From Zoogloeaceae bacterium (lineage in GTDB: Bacteria; Pseudomonadota; Gammaproteobacteria; Burkholderiales; Rhodocyclaceae), in contig JACKLZ010000001.1 in the NCBI GenBank assembly GCA_024235675.1, forward strand, positions 558,001 to 622,000: 64,000 nt of DNA, in the 5' to 3' direction. Below are positions 1 through 8,846 of the stretch, in pieces. The position numbers were made by a program, and so were the translations under genes. Each line of letters starts with the position of its first letter. Position 1 is the stretch's first letter. Under the pieces are notes generated by a model that saw only the letters and a list, made by a program, of their open reading frames with translations, was not told where the DNA came from and searched no databases.

Positions 1-307
1 CGATTGCGTTGATACCGATGAGCGATCCGTCGCCAATTTCGCAGCCATGCAGCATGGCCATATGGCCGATGGTGACATTTGCGCCAATGGTCAATGGGAC
101 GCCATCGTCGGTGTGCAGCACGGAGCCATCCTGCACATTTGAATTGTCGCCAATGGTGATGGGGTCGTTGTCGCCGCGCAGCACCGAGTTGTACCAGATG
201 CTCACGTTCCGGCCGAGCACGACATTGCCCAACACCGTTGCGTTGTCGGCCACCCAGCTGCCTGCACCCAAGGTGGGGCTTCGATCATCCAGTGCGTAAA
301 TCGCCAT
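1..307 (-). CDS. Gamma-carbonic anhydrase family protein (3' end cut by window)
   Basis: The visible 102 N-terminal residues form the start of a left-handed beta-helix with hexapeptide-type repeats (for example VLGNVVLGRNVSIW and IGDNSNVQDGSVLHTDDG). Three histidines at positions 65, 82 and 87 fit the zinc ligands of the gamma-carbonic anhydrase/YrdA/PaaY family. The start ATG is preceded by GAGAGGAC at good spacing. The C-terminal part lies outside the window. Whether it is a true carbonic anhydrase or one of the many related proteins of unknown substrate cannot be decided from the fragment. It is divergent from rlmJ, with about 200 bp between them. Confidence 0.88.
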   Translation of the reverse strand, partial: MAIYALDDRSPTLGAGSWVADNATVLGNVVLGRNVSIWYNSVLRGDNDPITIGDNSNVQDGSVLHTDDGVPLTIGANVTIGHMAMLHGCEIGDGSLIGINAI

Positions 308-508
308 TTTTTGTCCTCTCTGCTCGGGCGTCTGCGCGCCTGTTGACCGGTGTCTAGCGGCCCGAAAAACGGCAATCATATCAATCATATGCTGCGCTGC
401 AAACTGAAAATTCTGTTTGAAACGCGGCTTTGAAGCGCGTTTTGGCAACGCCGGCGCGACGGCGGTGATAGCATGCCGGCTCATCAGGATTTTGCGAATC
501 GCGCGCCA

Positions 509-1360
509 ATGCTCAGTTATCGCCATGCGTACCATGCGGGCAATCATGCCGACGTCCTCAAGCACTTGACCCTGGTGCTGACGCTGGATTATTTCAATCA
601 GAAGCCCGCACCCTATTGGTACATCGACACACACGCTGGCCCCGGCAGCTATCGACTCGACCAGGGGCCCGCAGCGCGCACCGGCGAGTTCGAAACGGGC
701 ATCGGAAAAATCGTCGGGATCAAACCGCGACCGAAGTCGGTACAACGCTTTCTCGAGACCGTCGGCTGCCTGGGGAAGACCGGCTTGCCGACGAACTATC
801 CCGGTTCTCCTGACATTGCCCAGCGGCTGCTACGCGATGATGATCGTTTGCGCCTGTTTGAACTCCATCCGACAGACTTCGACGCCCTCGACAAGCACTT
901 TGCTCATGCCGGGCGCAAGGCGCAGGTCAAGAAGACTGATGGCTTTGCCGCGCTCAAAGCCTTGTTGCCCCCGCCGACCCGCCGCGCCGTGGTGTTGATT
1001 GACCCGCCCTATGAGGTCAAACAAGACTACGACACGCTGATGGCGACGCTGGAAGATGGGCTCAAGCGCTTTCCGACTGGCTGCTATCTGGTCTGGTATC
1101 CCATTATTGGACGCCCGGAATCTCGCCGCCTGCCCAAAAAACTGCTCAAACTTGGCGCCTCGACCCAAAGCTGGCTGCATGCGACCCTGGAAGTGGCATC
1201 GCCAGCCGCTGATGGTCTGGGCATGACCGGCAGCGGCATGTTCGTGCTGAATCCGCCGTGGACGCTCGCTCAACAGTTGGCGGAGGCCTTGTCGTGGTTG
1301 AGTCAGCACATGGGGGTGGGCGCGCCGGCCCGTTATCAGCTCGACAGTCACAGTGAGTGA
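509..1360 (+). CDS. rlmJ: 23S rRNA (adenine(2030)-N6)-methyltransferase RlmJ
   Basis: RlmJ methylates A2030 (E. coli numbering) of 23S rRNA using S-adenosylmethionine. The protein begins MLSYRHAYHAGNHADVLKH, the hallmark N-terminus of the family. It carries the catalytic DPPY motif near residue 164 (LIDPPYE), and its length of 283 residues is close to the E. coli protein. A longer reading from 473 is possible, but the extra 12 residues do not look like family sequence, so the ATG at 509 is preferred. No clear Shine-Dalgarno is visible there. It is followed at once by the MazG-like gene and is probably cotranscribed with it. Confidence 0.93.
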   Translation: MLSYRHAYHAGNHADVLKHLTLVLTLDYFNQKPAPYWYIDTHAGPGSYRLDQGPAARTGEFETGIGKIVGIKPRPKSVQRFLETVGCLGKTGLPTNYPGSPDIAQRLLRDDDRLRLFELHPTDFDALDKHFAHAGRKAQVKKTDGFAALKALLPPPTRRAVVLIDPPYEVKQDYDTLMATLEDGLKRFPTGCYLVWYPIIGRPESRRLPKKLLKLGASTQSWLHATLEVASPAADGLGMTGSGMFVLNPPWTLAQQLAEALSWLSQHMGVGAPARYQLDSHSE

Positions 1361-1369
1361 GGCGTGCGA

Positions 1370-1732
1370 ATGAGTTCAACCCAACACAGCGATCTGCTGG
1401 CCTTGCGCGACGCGCTTCGGGCTTTTGCCGAAGCGCGGGACTGGGGGCAGTTTCATACACCCAAGAACCTCGCCATGGCCTTGATTGGCGAGGCCGCGGA
1501 AGTCGTTGAGCATTTTCAGTGGCGAACCGCTGAAGCGTCGGCGGCCTTGCCGGAGGCTGATCGTGCAGAAGTGGCGCTCGAACTGGCTGATGTGCTGTTG
1601 TATCTGGTGCGTCTTGCCGACGTTCTCGGCGTTGATCTGGCCGACGCGGCTCAGCGCAAACTGCTCATCAATGAAACCCGGTATCCTGCCGACAAAGCCC
1701 ACGGCCGGGCCGACAAATACACACGGCTTTAA
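1370..1732 (+). CDS. MazG-like nucleotide pyrophosphohydrolase
   Basis: A 120-residue all-alpha protein of the MazG/RS21-C6 (dCTPase-like) group, which hydrolyses non-canonical or surplus NTPs to NMP plus pyrophosphate. The Mg-binding acidic motif is visible as EAAEVVEHF followed by ALELADVLLYL, matching ExxE...ExxD. The ATG at 1370 has GTGAGTGAGG upstream. A GTG two codons earlier is the alternative. It lies 9 bp after rlmJ. The substrate cannot be told from sequence. Confidence 0.87.
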   Translation: MSSTQHSDLLALRDALRAFAEARDWGQFHTPKNLAMALIGEAAEVVEHFQWRTAEASAALPEADRAEVALELADVLLYLVRLADVLGVDLADAAQRKLLINETRYPADKAHGRADKYTRL

Positions 1733-1779
1733 GCGTCAGCCCATGCCCGAACGCGTTACGTCGGGCAACTGGGCAAAGC

Positions 1780-2301
1780 TCAGATCAAGACCACCTCGTC
1801 GAGCGTGATATCCACGATCAGGTCGTTCGACAGCGCTTCGAGGTCCGACTGCAAGGCTGCGGCATCGAGATCCGGCCCACCTTGTAGACTGGCTTTGGCG
1901 TGGAACATGGTCTCGCCTGACATTGCTGCGCTTGAGGTGAGCGTACTCAGTTCTTCAACGTTAACTGCGTGGCGCACGAGCACCTGCGATACCTCGCGCA
2001 CAATGCCGAGGCGATCCTGACCGACCAGCGTCAGATGCAGGCGGCGGGCGGTTTCGGGCACTGGCGCTTCAGTGGCGCTGGTCACCGTCACTTTGAGTGC
2101 GCTCATGCTCGTGAGTGCGGCGATCAAGTGGTCGGCGGCGTCTTCCGGGACCGTGACGCGTAAAATTCCGGCAAACTTGCCAGCAAGTTGCGCCATGGAT
2201 GATTCCAGCCAATTGCCGCCGGCCGCACTGATGGTGGTGGACAGGGCTTCAACCAGACCCGGGCGATCATCGCCAATGGCGGTCAGAACAAGGTTACGCA
2301 T
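1780..2301 (-). CDS. ACT-domain regulator, GcvR-like
   Basis: A 173-residue protein with two ACT domains. The first starts MRNLVLTAIGDDRPGLVEAL and the second starts near residue 92 with LHLTLVGQDRLGIVREV. This is the layout of GcvR, the glycine cleavage system repressor that binds GcvA in E. coli. The ATG is preceded by AGGAG at 8 nt. It converges with the MazG-like gene. A GcvA-like LysR regulator is also in the window (44796-45731), but no glycine cleavage genes are, so the role as an anti-GcvA factor is inference. Confidence 0.8.
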   Translation of the reverse strand: MRNLVLTAIGDDRPGLVEALSTTISAAGGNWLESSMAQLAGKFAGILRVTVPEDAADHLIAALTSMSALKVTVTSATEAPVPETARRLHLTLVGQDRLGIVREVSQVLVRHAVNVEELSTLTSSAAMSGETMFHAKASLQGGPDLDAAALQSDLEALSNDLIVDITLDEVVLI

Positions 2302-2373
2302 GAGGCGATACTCCTGTCGAAATGATATGTCGATTGTAGGCGAAAGCCGGTCCTGGCTGTCGGGGCGCGCACG

Positions 2374-2697
2374 ATGATCAGCGTTTGGGACATCCTCCCG
2401 CTGTTGGCACTGGGCGCTATTGCCTGGTACTGGATGGATTCGCTGAAGGCGCGAGAGACGGCGCTCACATCGGCGCGTTCGGCGTGCGCATTGCGAGGGT
2501 TTCAATTTCTGGATGAGACCGTGGCCACCGAACGTACGCGCTTTGCCCGCAATTCGAATGGGCAAATGGTGTTGAGGCGGGTCTATCGCTTTGAATTCTC
2601 GGACACCGGCGACAATCGCCGCCCCGGGTCAGTGGTGATGCTCGGCCGCTTTGTGGAAATGGTGCAGATGGCCGGCGTATTGGAGGCGGTGAAGTAG
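2374..2697 (+). CDS. DUF3301 family membrane-anchored protein
   Basis: A short protein of 107 residues with one hydrophobic N-terminal segment (about residues 6-22, ILPLLALGAIAWYWMDSL). A conserved cytoplasmic tail follows: ALRGFQFLDETVA, then RRVYRFEFSDTGDNRRPG and GRFVEMVQM. This pattern is the DUF3301 family found in Beta- and Gammaproteobacteria. No biochemical function is known. It is divergent from the GcvR-like gene and converges with the flavoprotein gene downstream. Confidence 0.82.
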   Translation: MISVWDILPLLALGAIAWYWMDSLKARETALTSARSACALRGFQFLDETVATERTRFARNSNGQMVLRRVYRFEFSDTGDNRRPGSVVMLGRFVEMVQMAGVLEAVK

Positions 2698-2716
2698 CCG
2701 CGGCGATATTGCGGGT

Positions 2717-3913
2717 TTAGACCGCATCGCCGGCGGCGACGGCCGACGACCAAGCCCACTGGAAGTTGTAGCCACCGAGGTGGCCGGTGACATCGACCAC
2801 TTCTCCAATGAAATACAGCCCGGGTTGCTTGAGTGCGGCCATGGTTTTTGATGACAACGCCCGCGTATCAACACCGCCGAGCGTGACCTCCGCCTTGGAA
2901 TAACCTTGTGTGCCCGATGGCGACAGAGACCACGCGCCCAGCGCCTCGGCGATCGCCTTGCGCTCCTTTACGCCAATTTGCTTGAGTGGGCGCTCCCAAC
3001 CATGCAATTCACACCAGGCTTTGGCAAAGCGCTTGGGCAGAATCTCCCCCAGCAAATTCCCCAGCAGCGCGTTGCTGTCGCCGTGCGCGGCAAGCCAACT
3101 GGCCGCGTCTTCGTCGGGTAACAGGTCAAGGCGCACTGGTGCCGGGTGCCCGGAAGCACAGACATATTGCCAGTAGCTCGAGATTTGCAGAATCGCCGGC
3201 CCGGAAAGGCCGCGATGGGTGATCAAGGCGCGCTCGCGGAATTCGCCATCGCCGCAACTGGCCACCACATCAAAGGCGGCACCGGCCAGCGGTGCGAGTG
3301 CCGCCAACGTTTCTGAATCGAGCGTCAGCGGCACCAGGGCAGGGCGGGGCGTGACGATGGGGAGGTCAAATTGCGTCGCGATGCGGTAGCCCAGATCGGT
3401 GGCGCCGATTTTTGGAATCGAAAGCCCGCCGGTGGCGACGACCAAGGCTGCGGCATCAAAGTCGCCGTGATCGGTCTGCACCCTAAAACGGTCATTGTCG
3501 GCACGCCCGACGGATTCCACTTTGGCCGGCATCGCCCAATCGACCTGACCATCAGCGCACTCTTGCACCAGCATGTCGATGATCTGCTGGCTACTGTCAT
3601 CGCAAAACAGCTGCCCCAGCGTTTTCTCGTGATAGCGGATGCCGTGGCGTTCGACCAGGGCAACAAAATGCTGCGAGCCATACCGTGCCAGAGCCGAGCG
3701 ACAGAAATGCGGGTTCTGCGAGAGAAAATGGCTGGCGCCGACGACCCTGTTCGTAAAGTTGCAGCGCCCGCCGCCGGAGATTCGAATCTTCTCGGCCAGC
3801 GATGTGGCGTGATCGATGATGAGCACGTGTCGACCCCGTTGCGCCGCACGCGCAGCGCACATCATGCCGGCTGCGCCGGCCCCGATCACGATGGCGTCGT
3901 AACTGCGTTTCAC
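2717..3913 (-). CDS. YhiN/HI0933-type FAD-dependent oxidoreductase
   Basis: A 398-residue flavoprotein. The N-terminal dinucleotide-binding motif is VIGAGAAGMMCAARAAQRG. It is followed by KIRISGGGRCNFTNR, a signature of the YhiN/HI0933 family, and by the C-terminal glycine-rich FAD motif FIGEVVDVTGHLGGYNFQWAWSSG-like region. The physiological substrate of this widespread family is unsettled. It is a single gene with its promoter region in the 220-bp gap shared with phhB. Confidence 0.88.
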   Translation of the reverse strand: MKRSYDAIVIGAGAAGMMCAARAAQRGRHVLIIDHATSLAEKIRISGGGRCNFTNRVVGASHFLSQNPHFCRSALARYGSQHFVALVERHGIRYHEKTLGQLFCDDSSQQIIDMLVQECADGQVDWAMPAKVESVGRADNDRFRVQTDHGDFDAAALVVATGGLSIPKIGATDLGYRIATQFDLPIVTPRPALVPLTLDSETLAALAPLAGAAFDVVASCGDGEFRERALITHRGLSGPAILQISSYWQYVCASGHPAPVRLDLLPDEDAASWLAAHGDSNALLGNLLGEILPKRFAKAWCELHGWERPLKQIGVKERKAIAEALGAWSLSPSGTQGYSKAEVTLGGVDTRALSSKTMAALKQPGLYFIGEVVDVTGHLGGYNFQWAWSSAVAAGDAV

Positions 3914-4135
3914 CCGGGTGTCGCCTTGTGGAAGTGGAAGCGGCGAAGCTTATCGACGCGACGGCCGCGATGCAATGCGCGGCCCGTCTTTCGACGGCGC
4001 GCTTGTCGCCACACGGCCTGCGTGTCTTAATAGCATGTAGCGCGGACGCATTTCCGTGGTCTGCCGGCAAGTCCATGCATTCGTTCGCTTAGTCCGCAAC
4101 ATGGCCAAATGGCCGCCAGGATGACAGGAGGCCGC

Positions 4136-4429
4136 ATGAGCACCAAACGCTTGACCGAAAATGTGTTGGTACAGAACCTCGCCGGGCTGGATGGCTGGCA
4201 GTTGAACACCGACAAAACAGCCATTTCCCGGAGCTTTCGGTTCAGGGATTTCAATGCCGCATTCGGCTTCATGAGTCAGATTGCGCTAATGGCTGAGCGA
4301 CTGGATCACCATCCGGACTGGTCAAACGTCTACAACCGTGTCGATGTCGCGCTGACCACCCATGACGCGGGTGGCCTTTCTGAAAAAGACATGGTCATGG
4401 CGCGGTTTATCAACGACCTTGCCGCGTGA
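4136..4429 (+). CDS. phhB: 4a-hydroxytetrahydrobiopterin dehydratase
   Basis: Pterin-4-alpha-carbinolamine dehydratase, which dehydrates 4a-hydroxytetrahydrobiopterin during pterin recycling. The protein of 97 residues holds the family signature LDHHPDWSNVYNRVDVALTTHD, with the His-His-Pro and Trp of the active site. The start at 4136 is fixed by a strong AGGAGG seven bases upstream. No phenylalanine hydroxylase gene is adjacent, so it may serve pterin metabolism generally. Confidence 0.9.
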   Translation: MSTKRLTENVLVQNLAGLDGWQLNTDKTAISRSFRFRDFNAAFGFMSQIALMAERLDHHPDWSNVYNRVDVALTTHDAGGLSEKDMVMARFINDLAA

Positions 4430-4545
4430 TGCGCTGCGTCATGAGTGCGCGCCCACCTGGTGGTAAGCTCCCAAAAAAGACGGCGAGAAATCAGGGAGCT
4501 CCGGCAAAAAACTAGACCGACAGGAGCGGCCGTCAGGGAGAGCAC

Positions 4546-5409
4546 ATGAAGCAGATCGAATGGCGCGCGTTTCCATACGGGGACCGCGTGTATCGCTATA
4601 CGGGTTCGGCGCTTGAAACCCACTGGCCCGTGTTGCACGGCGGTGACCGCGAAGCGTTTCCCGACGCGCAGCGTGTGGCGGATCAACTCGAACGCTGCGG
4701 CCCCGGCCTGTCCTACGATGCAGACCCCAACAACCTTGCCGACATGCTGCAGTCCGCCTGGCGTGACTATCACGCGGGGGACTTTTGCGCTGCGATGACA
4801 ACAGGTCATGCAGCCGGACCCATCGGTGCTGTCGTGGCGGGCCGAGCCGCCATCGCCTACGCCATGCACCTCGAGAGCGATCCGGAGCGGGTGCTCTCCT
4901 TGCTATGCGATACCGCAACTCATTGTGAGCGCCTGAGCCAGATCGAGCCGGGCTGGGCAAACGTCTGGTACACCCACGCCCTTGCACTGGCGCGATACAG
5001 CCAACAGATTTCCGTGGTCAAAGCGCTGGGGCGCGGGCTGGGCAGCAAGGTGCGTCAGAGCCTGATGATTGCCATTGCGCTCGAACCTGACCATGCGGCC
5101 GCGCACGCAGCGCTGGGTGGCTACCATATTGAAGTGGTGGACAAGGTCGGGAGCGTGGTCGGCCGGTTGACCCACGGGGTAAGCAGGGCGCTGGGCTTGC
5201 GTCATTTTGAGCGGGCGATTGTGCTTGACCCCGACTCCCCAAGCATCCGGGTCGCTTACGCCAATGCCTTGGCGATGAACCGTCGCAGTCGAAAGAGCGT
5301 CGCTGTGGAAAGGAATATTTCTGCCGCCGCCACGTGTCAGCCACGCGATGCGATCGCGCATCTCGATGCGGACCGGGCCAGAACGCTGCTCGAAGGGGCA
5401 GGGGTATAA
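4546..5409 (+). CDS. TPR-like conserved hypothetical protein
   Basis: A protein of 287 residues made mostly of helical repeats of tetratricopeptide type, clearest around AIALEPDHAAAHAALGGYHIEVVDK and HFERAIVLDPDSPSIRVAYANALAM. No signal peptide or membrane segment is seen. TPRs mediate protein-protein contact, and the partner is unknown. The C-terminal end (after about residue 240) is rich in Arg and Ser. The gene ends directly in a strong terminator hairpin. Confidence 0.72.
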   Translation: MKQIEWRAFPYGDRVYRYTGSALETHWPVLHGGDREAFPDAQRVADQLERCGPGLSYDADPNNLADMLQSAWRDYHAGDFCAAMTTGHAAGPIGAVVAGRAAIAYAMHLESDPERVLSLLCDTATHCERLSQIEPGWANVWYTHALALARYSQQISVVKALGRGLGSKVRQSLMIAIALEPDHAAAHAALGGYHIEVVDKVGSVVGRLTHGVSRALGLRHFERAIVLDPDSPSIRVAYANALAMNRRSRKSVAVERNISAAATCQPRDAIAHLDADRARTLLEGAGV

Positions 5410-5436
5410 AAAAACCGGCGCGAACGCCGGTTTTTT
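5408..5436. terminator. Bidirectional intrinsic terminator
   Basis: A GC-rich stem CCGGCG-CGAA-CGCCGG (5415-5430) is flanked by an A-run on the left and a T-run on the right. It can end transcription of both the TPR-like gene (+) and metY (-), whose stop codons lie on either side. Confidence 0.9.
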
Positions 5437-5452
5437 CTGCTGGGCCGTTGCA

Positions 5453-6724
5453 TCAAACCGCGTCGAGCGCCTGCTTCAGGTCGGCGAGAATATCGTCAAT
5501 ATGCTCGATACCGATCGACAAACGCACCATGTCTTCCGAGACGCCCGCTTTTTCAAGTTCCGCCGGTGAGAGCTGACGATGAGTCGTGCTGGCGGGGTGG
5601 CATGCCAGCGATTTGGCGTCGCCGATATTGACCAGACGCGTGACCAGTTTGAGCGCGTCCTGGAAACGTCCGCCGGCCTTGAGTCCGCCCTTGACGCCGA
5701 ACGACAGAATGCCCGACGCGCGGCCGCCCATGTATTTCTCGACCAGACCGAAGTCTTTATGGTTGCGCAAACCCGCGTAATTGACCCATTCGACCTTCTC
5801 GTGACCTTGCAGGAACTCGGCAACGCGCACGGCGTTTTCGCAGATCCGGTCCATGCGCAGCGCGACGGTTTCGATCCCTTGCAGGATCAGGAACGCGTTG
5901 AACGGGCTGATTGCAGCGCCCATATTGCGCAGCGGAACGACACGGGCGCGGGCGATGTAGGCCGCGGCGCCGAGCGCCTCGGTGTAGACCACGCCGTGAT
6001 ACGACGGATCCGGCTCATTGAGGCGCTTGAAACGGGCTTTGTGCTCCGCCCACGGGAACTTGCCGGAGTCGACAATAATGCCGCCGATCGAGGTGCCGTG
6101 ACCACCCAGATACTTGGTCAGCGAATGCACCACGATATCGGCGCCATGCTCGATCGGACGACACAGGTAGGGCGTCGGCACGGTGTTGTCGACGATGACC
6201 GGGATCCCCTTGCGGTGCGCGATCTCGACAAGTTGCTCGAAGTCGGTGATGTTGCCCAGCGGATTGCCAACCGACTCGCAAAAGATGGCCTTGGTCCGCT
6301 CATCGATCAGGCTTTCGAATTGCTCGGGCTGACGATAGTCGGCGAAACGCACGTTGATGCCCATTTGCGGCAGCGTATGCGCGAACAGGTTGTAGGTGCC
6401 GCCATAGAGCGTCGAGGCTGAAACGATGTTGTCACCCGCTTCAGTGATGGTCTGGATGGCATAGGTAATCGCGGCCATGCCGGACGCCAGCGCCAGACCC
6501 GCGATACCGCCCTCCATCGCGGCCACGCGCGCTTCGAGCACGGCCTGCGTCGGGTTCATGATGCGAGTGTAAATATTGCCTTCGACCTTGAGGTCGAACA
6601 GATCGGCACCATGCTGCGTATCGTTGAATGCGTATGAGGTGGTCTGATAGATCGGCACCGCCACCGCGTTTGTTGTCGGATCGGGTGAATAGCCGCCATG
6701 GACAGCCAGTGTCTCAAGTTTCAT
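5453..6724 (-). CDS. metY: O-acetylhomoserine sulfhydrylase (aminocarboxypropyltransferase)
   Basis: A PLP enzyme of the Cys/Met metabolism family that makes homocysteine from O-acetylhomoserine and sulfide. The 423-residue length and the sequence start (METLAVHGGYSPDPTTNAVAVPIYQTTSYAF-type) fit MetY rather than the shorter MetB/MetC. The PLP lysine is K204 in HSLTKYLGGHG, and the substrate-binding region NIYTRIMNPT is present. The 217-bp leader contains no SAM riboswitch that I could fold by eye. Confidence 0.93.
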   Translation of the reverse strand: MKLETLAVHGGYSPDPTTNAVAVPIYQTTSYAFNDTQHGADLFDLKVEGNIYTRIMNPTQAVLEARVAAMEGGIAGLALASGMAAITYAIQTITEAGDNIVSASTLYGGTYNLFAHTLPQMGINVRFADYRQPEQFESLIDERTKAIFCESVGNPLGNITDFEQLVEIAHRKGIPVIVDNTVPTPYLCRPIEHGADIVVHSLTKYLGGHGTSIGGIIVDSGKFPWAEHKARFKRLNEPDPSYHGVVYTEALGAAAYIARARVVPLRNMGAAISPFNAFLILQGIETVALRMDRICENAVRVAEFLQGHEKVEWVNYAGLRNHKDFGLVEKYMGGRASGILSFGVKGGLKAGGRFQDALKLVTRLVNIGDAKSLACHPASTTHRQLSPAELEKAGVSEDMVRLSIGIEHIDDILADLKQALDAV

Positions 6725-6941
6725 CGATGCGCCCCTCTACACGTCAGTAAAAGATGCAGTATATCAAGCGACCCCAGCAGTCGGCGGTCCTAAGCATGTT
6801 CTCGTCAGTAAGATGTTGACCGGATGCAAATTCACGACTAGAAAAGAAGTTCAAGTGGCACAAAAAAGCCATCAGGCCAAACGACATCGGCAGAGCAGGG
6901 CGATACCGACTGGCCAGACAACATAGACGGAGGAGAACAAA

Positions 6942-7301
6942 ATGATTGCGTCAACCGACCGCATGGCGGGATGGCTTGAAGTCGTTGCAGCACCGATCTG
7001 GTCAGGTGCGGCATCAACGATCCGGATTCATCCAGTCTGTATGCACCACTGTACCTGCCACGCCATTTCGCTGAACGGGCGTTGGGTCTGCGCCAGCGAC
7101 GGAAGCCTGACGATATTCCACAGCCGTCAATCGGCCGAGCATTTTCTTGAGCTGGCGCATATTGATCACTACGAGTTAGGCGAAGTGGCTGAACTTGGGG
7201 ACGATGTGGCGCTGAAAACGCAATGCGTGTCCTTCCGCCCACGAAAAGGGCTGGTGTCATGCCGGATGCGTTGCAGCGAAGAGTCGGCGCTTGCTTCCTG
7301 A
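6942..7301 (+). CDS. Small Cys/His-rich hypothetical protein
   Basis: A protein of 119 residues preceded by a strong GGAGGAG Shine-Dalgarno, which supports real translation. It contains the cluster HPVCMHHCTCHAISLNGRWVC (around residues 31-50, with four Cys and four His), which could bind a metal. The rest is a short alpha/beta region (HSRQSAEHFLELAHIDHYE). I do not recognise the family. It converges with the macro-domain gene, with six bases between stops. Confidence 0.62.
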   Translation: MIASTDRMAGWLEVVAAPIWSGAASTIRIHPVCMHHCTCHAISLNGRWVCASDGSLTIFHSRQSAEHFLELAHIDHYELGEVAELGDDVALKTQCVSFRPRKGLVSCRMRCSEESALAS

Positions 7302-7307
7302 GTGCGC

Positions 7308-7835
7308 TTAGATGGGGTCGCCTGAAGCGGATATGGCAGCTGAGAGAATAGCTGCCATTTTTGTGTCAAAGGCCACCAGAAGGATTCTCTCCAGCCCGGC
7401 TTGCAAAGCCAATGCCGCTTTGCATTCCACGACAGCGATACGCGCGGCCGGCACCGCAGGAAAACCATAGACGCCGCAACTGATCGCAGGAAACGCGATG
7501 CTGCGCAGTTCATGTTGTACCGCCAGCGCCAAGCAATTGCGATAGCACGCCGTCAATCGCGCTACTTCATTTTGTTGCCCGCCGTGCCAGACCGGGCCCA
7601 CGGTATGAATGATCCAGCGAGTCGGCAGCCGGAACCCGGGTGTAATCCGCGCTTCCCCCGTGGGGCAACCGTTGAGATCGCGGCAACAGGCGAGCAGATC
7701 GGGGCCGGCGGCACGATGGATCGCACCATCAACGCCACCGCCACCGAGCAAGGACTCGTTGGCGGCATTCACGATGGCATCGACAGACAAGGTAGTGATG
7801 TCTCCCTGCCAAACAGACAAACCCGTGTCTTGCAT
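7308..7835 (-). CDS. Macro-domain O-acetyl-ADP-ribose deacetylase (YmdB-like)
   Basis: A macro domain of 175 residues that binds ADP-ribose and is expected to hydrolyse O-acetyl-ADP-ribose or mono-ADP-ribose. Key motifs are GDITTLSVDAIVNAANESLLGGGGVDG, with the catalytic Asn and Asp, and the later substrate loop AISCGVYGFP. The start at 7835 (MQDTGLSVWQGDI) matches the family. An upstream in-frame extension to 7988 has no family character. Confidence 0.87.
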   Translation of the reverse strand: MQDTGLSVWQGDITTLSVDAIVNAANESLLGGGGVDGAIHRAAGPDLLACCRDLNGCPTGEARITPGFRLPTRWIIHTVGPVWHGGQQNEVARLTACYRNCLALAVQHELRSIAFPAISCGVYGFPAVPAARIAVVECKAALALQAGLERILLVAFDTKMAAILSAAISASGDPI

Positions 7836-8032
7836 ACCTGTGACTCCAAAACGAGTGCTACGAGCACATTGTGCGCCAAGGCAGAGGGTGATTGAAGTTC
7901 GCTTTGGATCCAGAATTTGCGTGCGCTTGAAGCAGGGAAAGCAAACGGATCGAATTTCTGCCGCGATTTGGCGAATGCTTGCTGTCACCAGGTGCGATCG
8001 CGATGGTTTACATAATACAAATTATCGCGGTA

Positions 8033-8159
8033 TTAGAAAGGAGCCTTCTCTTGAACCGACTGCCAAACGTCGCGATTCAAGATGCCGGCCAACCCCTTGT
8101 CGCCCTCGGTGTCGTCGAGCGCCTGCAAGCGTCGGCGCATGGACCGTGGGTACGGTGAA
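8033..8159 (-). pseudogene. Possible frameshifted C-terminal tail of the gene at 8160-8846
   Basis: Just beyond the stop of the upstream gene, another minus-strand frame (open from 8260) continues to 8033. Its codons have strongly GC-rich third positions and the peptide looks protein-like (RRRLQALDDTEGDKGLAGIL, then NRDVWQSVQEKAPF). It has no Shine-Dalgarno of its own. A one-base indel near 8160-8220 would join it to the preceding protein. It could also be chance in a GC-rich genome. Confidence 0.35.
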
Positions 8160-8846
8160 CTATCTGCCAACGTCTTTGACGATGGCCGTGATGATATCGA
8201 CGTCACGTTCAGCGGCGCTCTTTTGGCGAAGTTCGTCTTGTCGTGGCTTGCTGCGAGCAATTCTGGTGTGACGAACCGGCTTTGATGAACGTTGCTTGTC
8301 GCTACGGCCCGACTTCCGGATCGTGCCTGGTTTGACGGATGCCCCGGAGTTTCGAGCCGGTGTTTTGGTTACCGCTGCCACCGCCACGGGATACGAGGAT
8401 GACGAGCGCTCAGCGTCCTGAAGCGCCGGGGCTGGCCCCGTTTGCTCAACTTGCAATTGTGGCGTCTCCAGAATGACTGCAGCCGCGCGCTCTACGGCTG
8501 GTGCAGCCAACTCAGGCGGCCTGTTGAGCGTTGTGCTGTCCGTTTGCCTGGGTTCAGCGACGACAGGCATTTGCAAAGCGGTTGACGACGAAGCTGTCGA
8601 AATATTTCCGGCCGGATGTGTCCCAGACGAAAAAAAGGTCGAAACGACCGACGCGACGACGCCGCCAGTGACGGCCGATAGCGCGAGCATCGGGAGCAGC
8701 AGCGCCCGTCGTCGGGTCGATGGCGACGCCCGAGCCGTCGGATCCAGGTCTTTCAGGATGCTGACGTGCGGCTGCGAAGGCCGCGGGTTGTTGTCACCAA
8801 CAAGCTGTGGCGCTGCAGCGGAAATGCGTTTCGTATGTTCTGACAT
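8160..8846 (-). CDS. Hypothetical single-pass membrane protein
   Basis: A protein of 228 residues with a short cytoplasmic N-terminus and one membrane segment at about residues 47-71 (RALLLPMLALSAVTGGVVAS region). A long Ala/Pro/Ser/Thr-rich, presumably periplasmic stretch follows, and the C-terminus is strongly basic (SGRSDKQRSSKPVRHTRIARS). No domain is recognised. It is divergent from the T6SS-linked M15 peptidase gene with 123 bp between starts, so it may belong to the T6SS locus, but nothing in its sequence proves this. The true C-terminus may be longer (see 8033-8159). Confidence 0.6.
   Translation of the reverse strand: MSEHTKRISAAAPQLVGDNNPRPSQPHVSILKDLDPTARASPSTRRRALLLPMLALSAVTGGVVASVVSTFFSSGTHPAGNISTASSSTALQMPVVAEPRQTDSTTLNRPPELAAPAVERAAAVILETPQLQVEQTGPAPALQDAERSSSSYPVAVAAVTKTPARNSGASVKPGTIRKSGRSDKQRSSKPVRHTRIARSKPRQDELRQKSAAERDVDIITAIVKDVGR

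Noticed and set aside
6725..6941. Possible SAM riboswitch in the metY leader
   Set aside because: No SAM-I or SAM-II core sequence or convincing fold could be found by eye.
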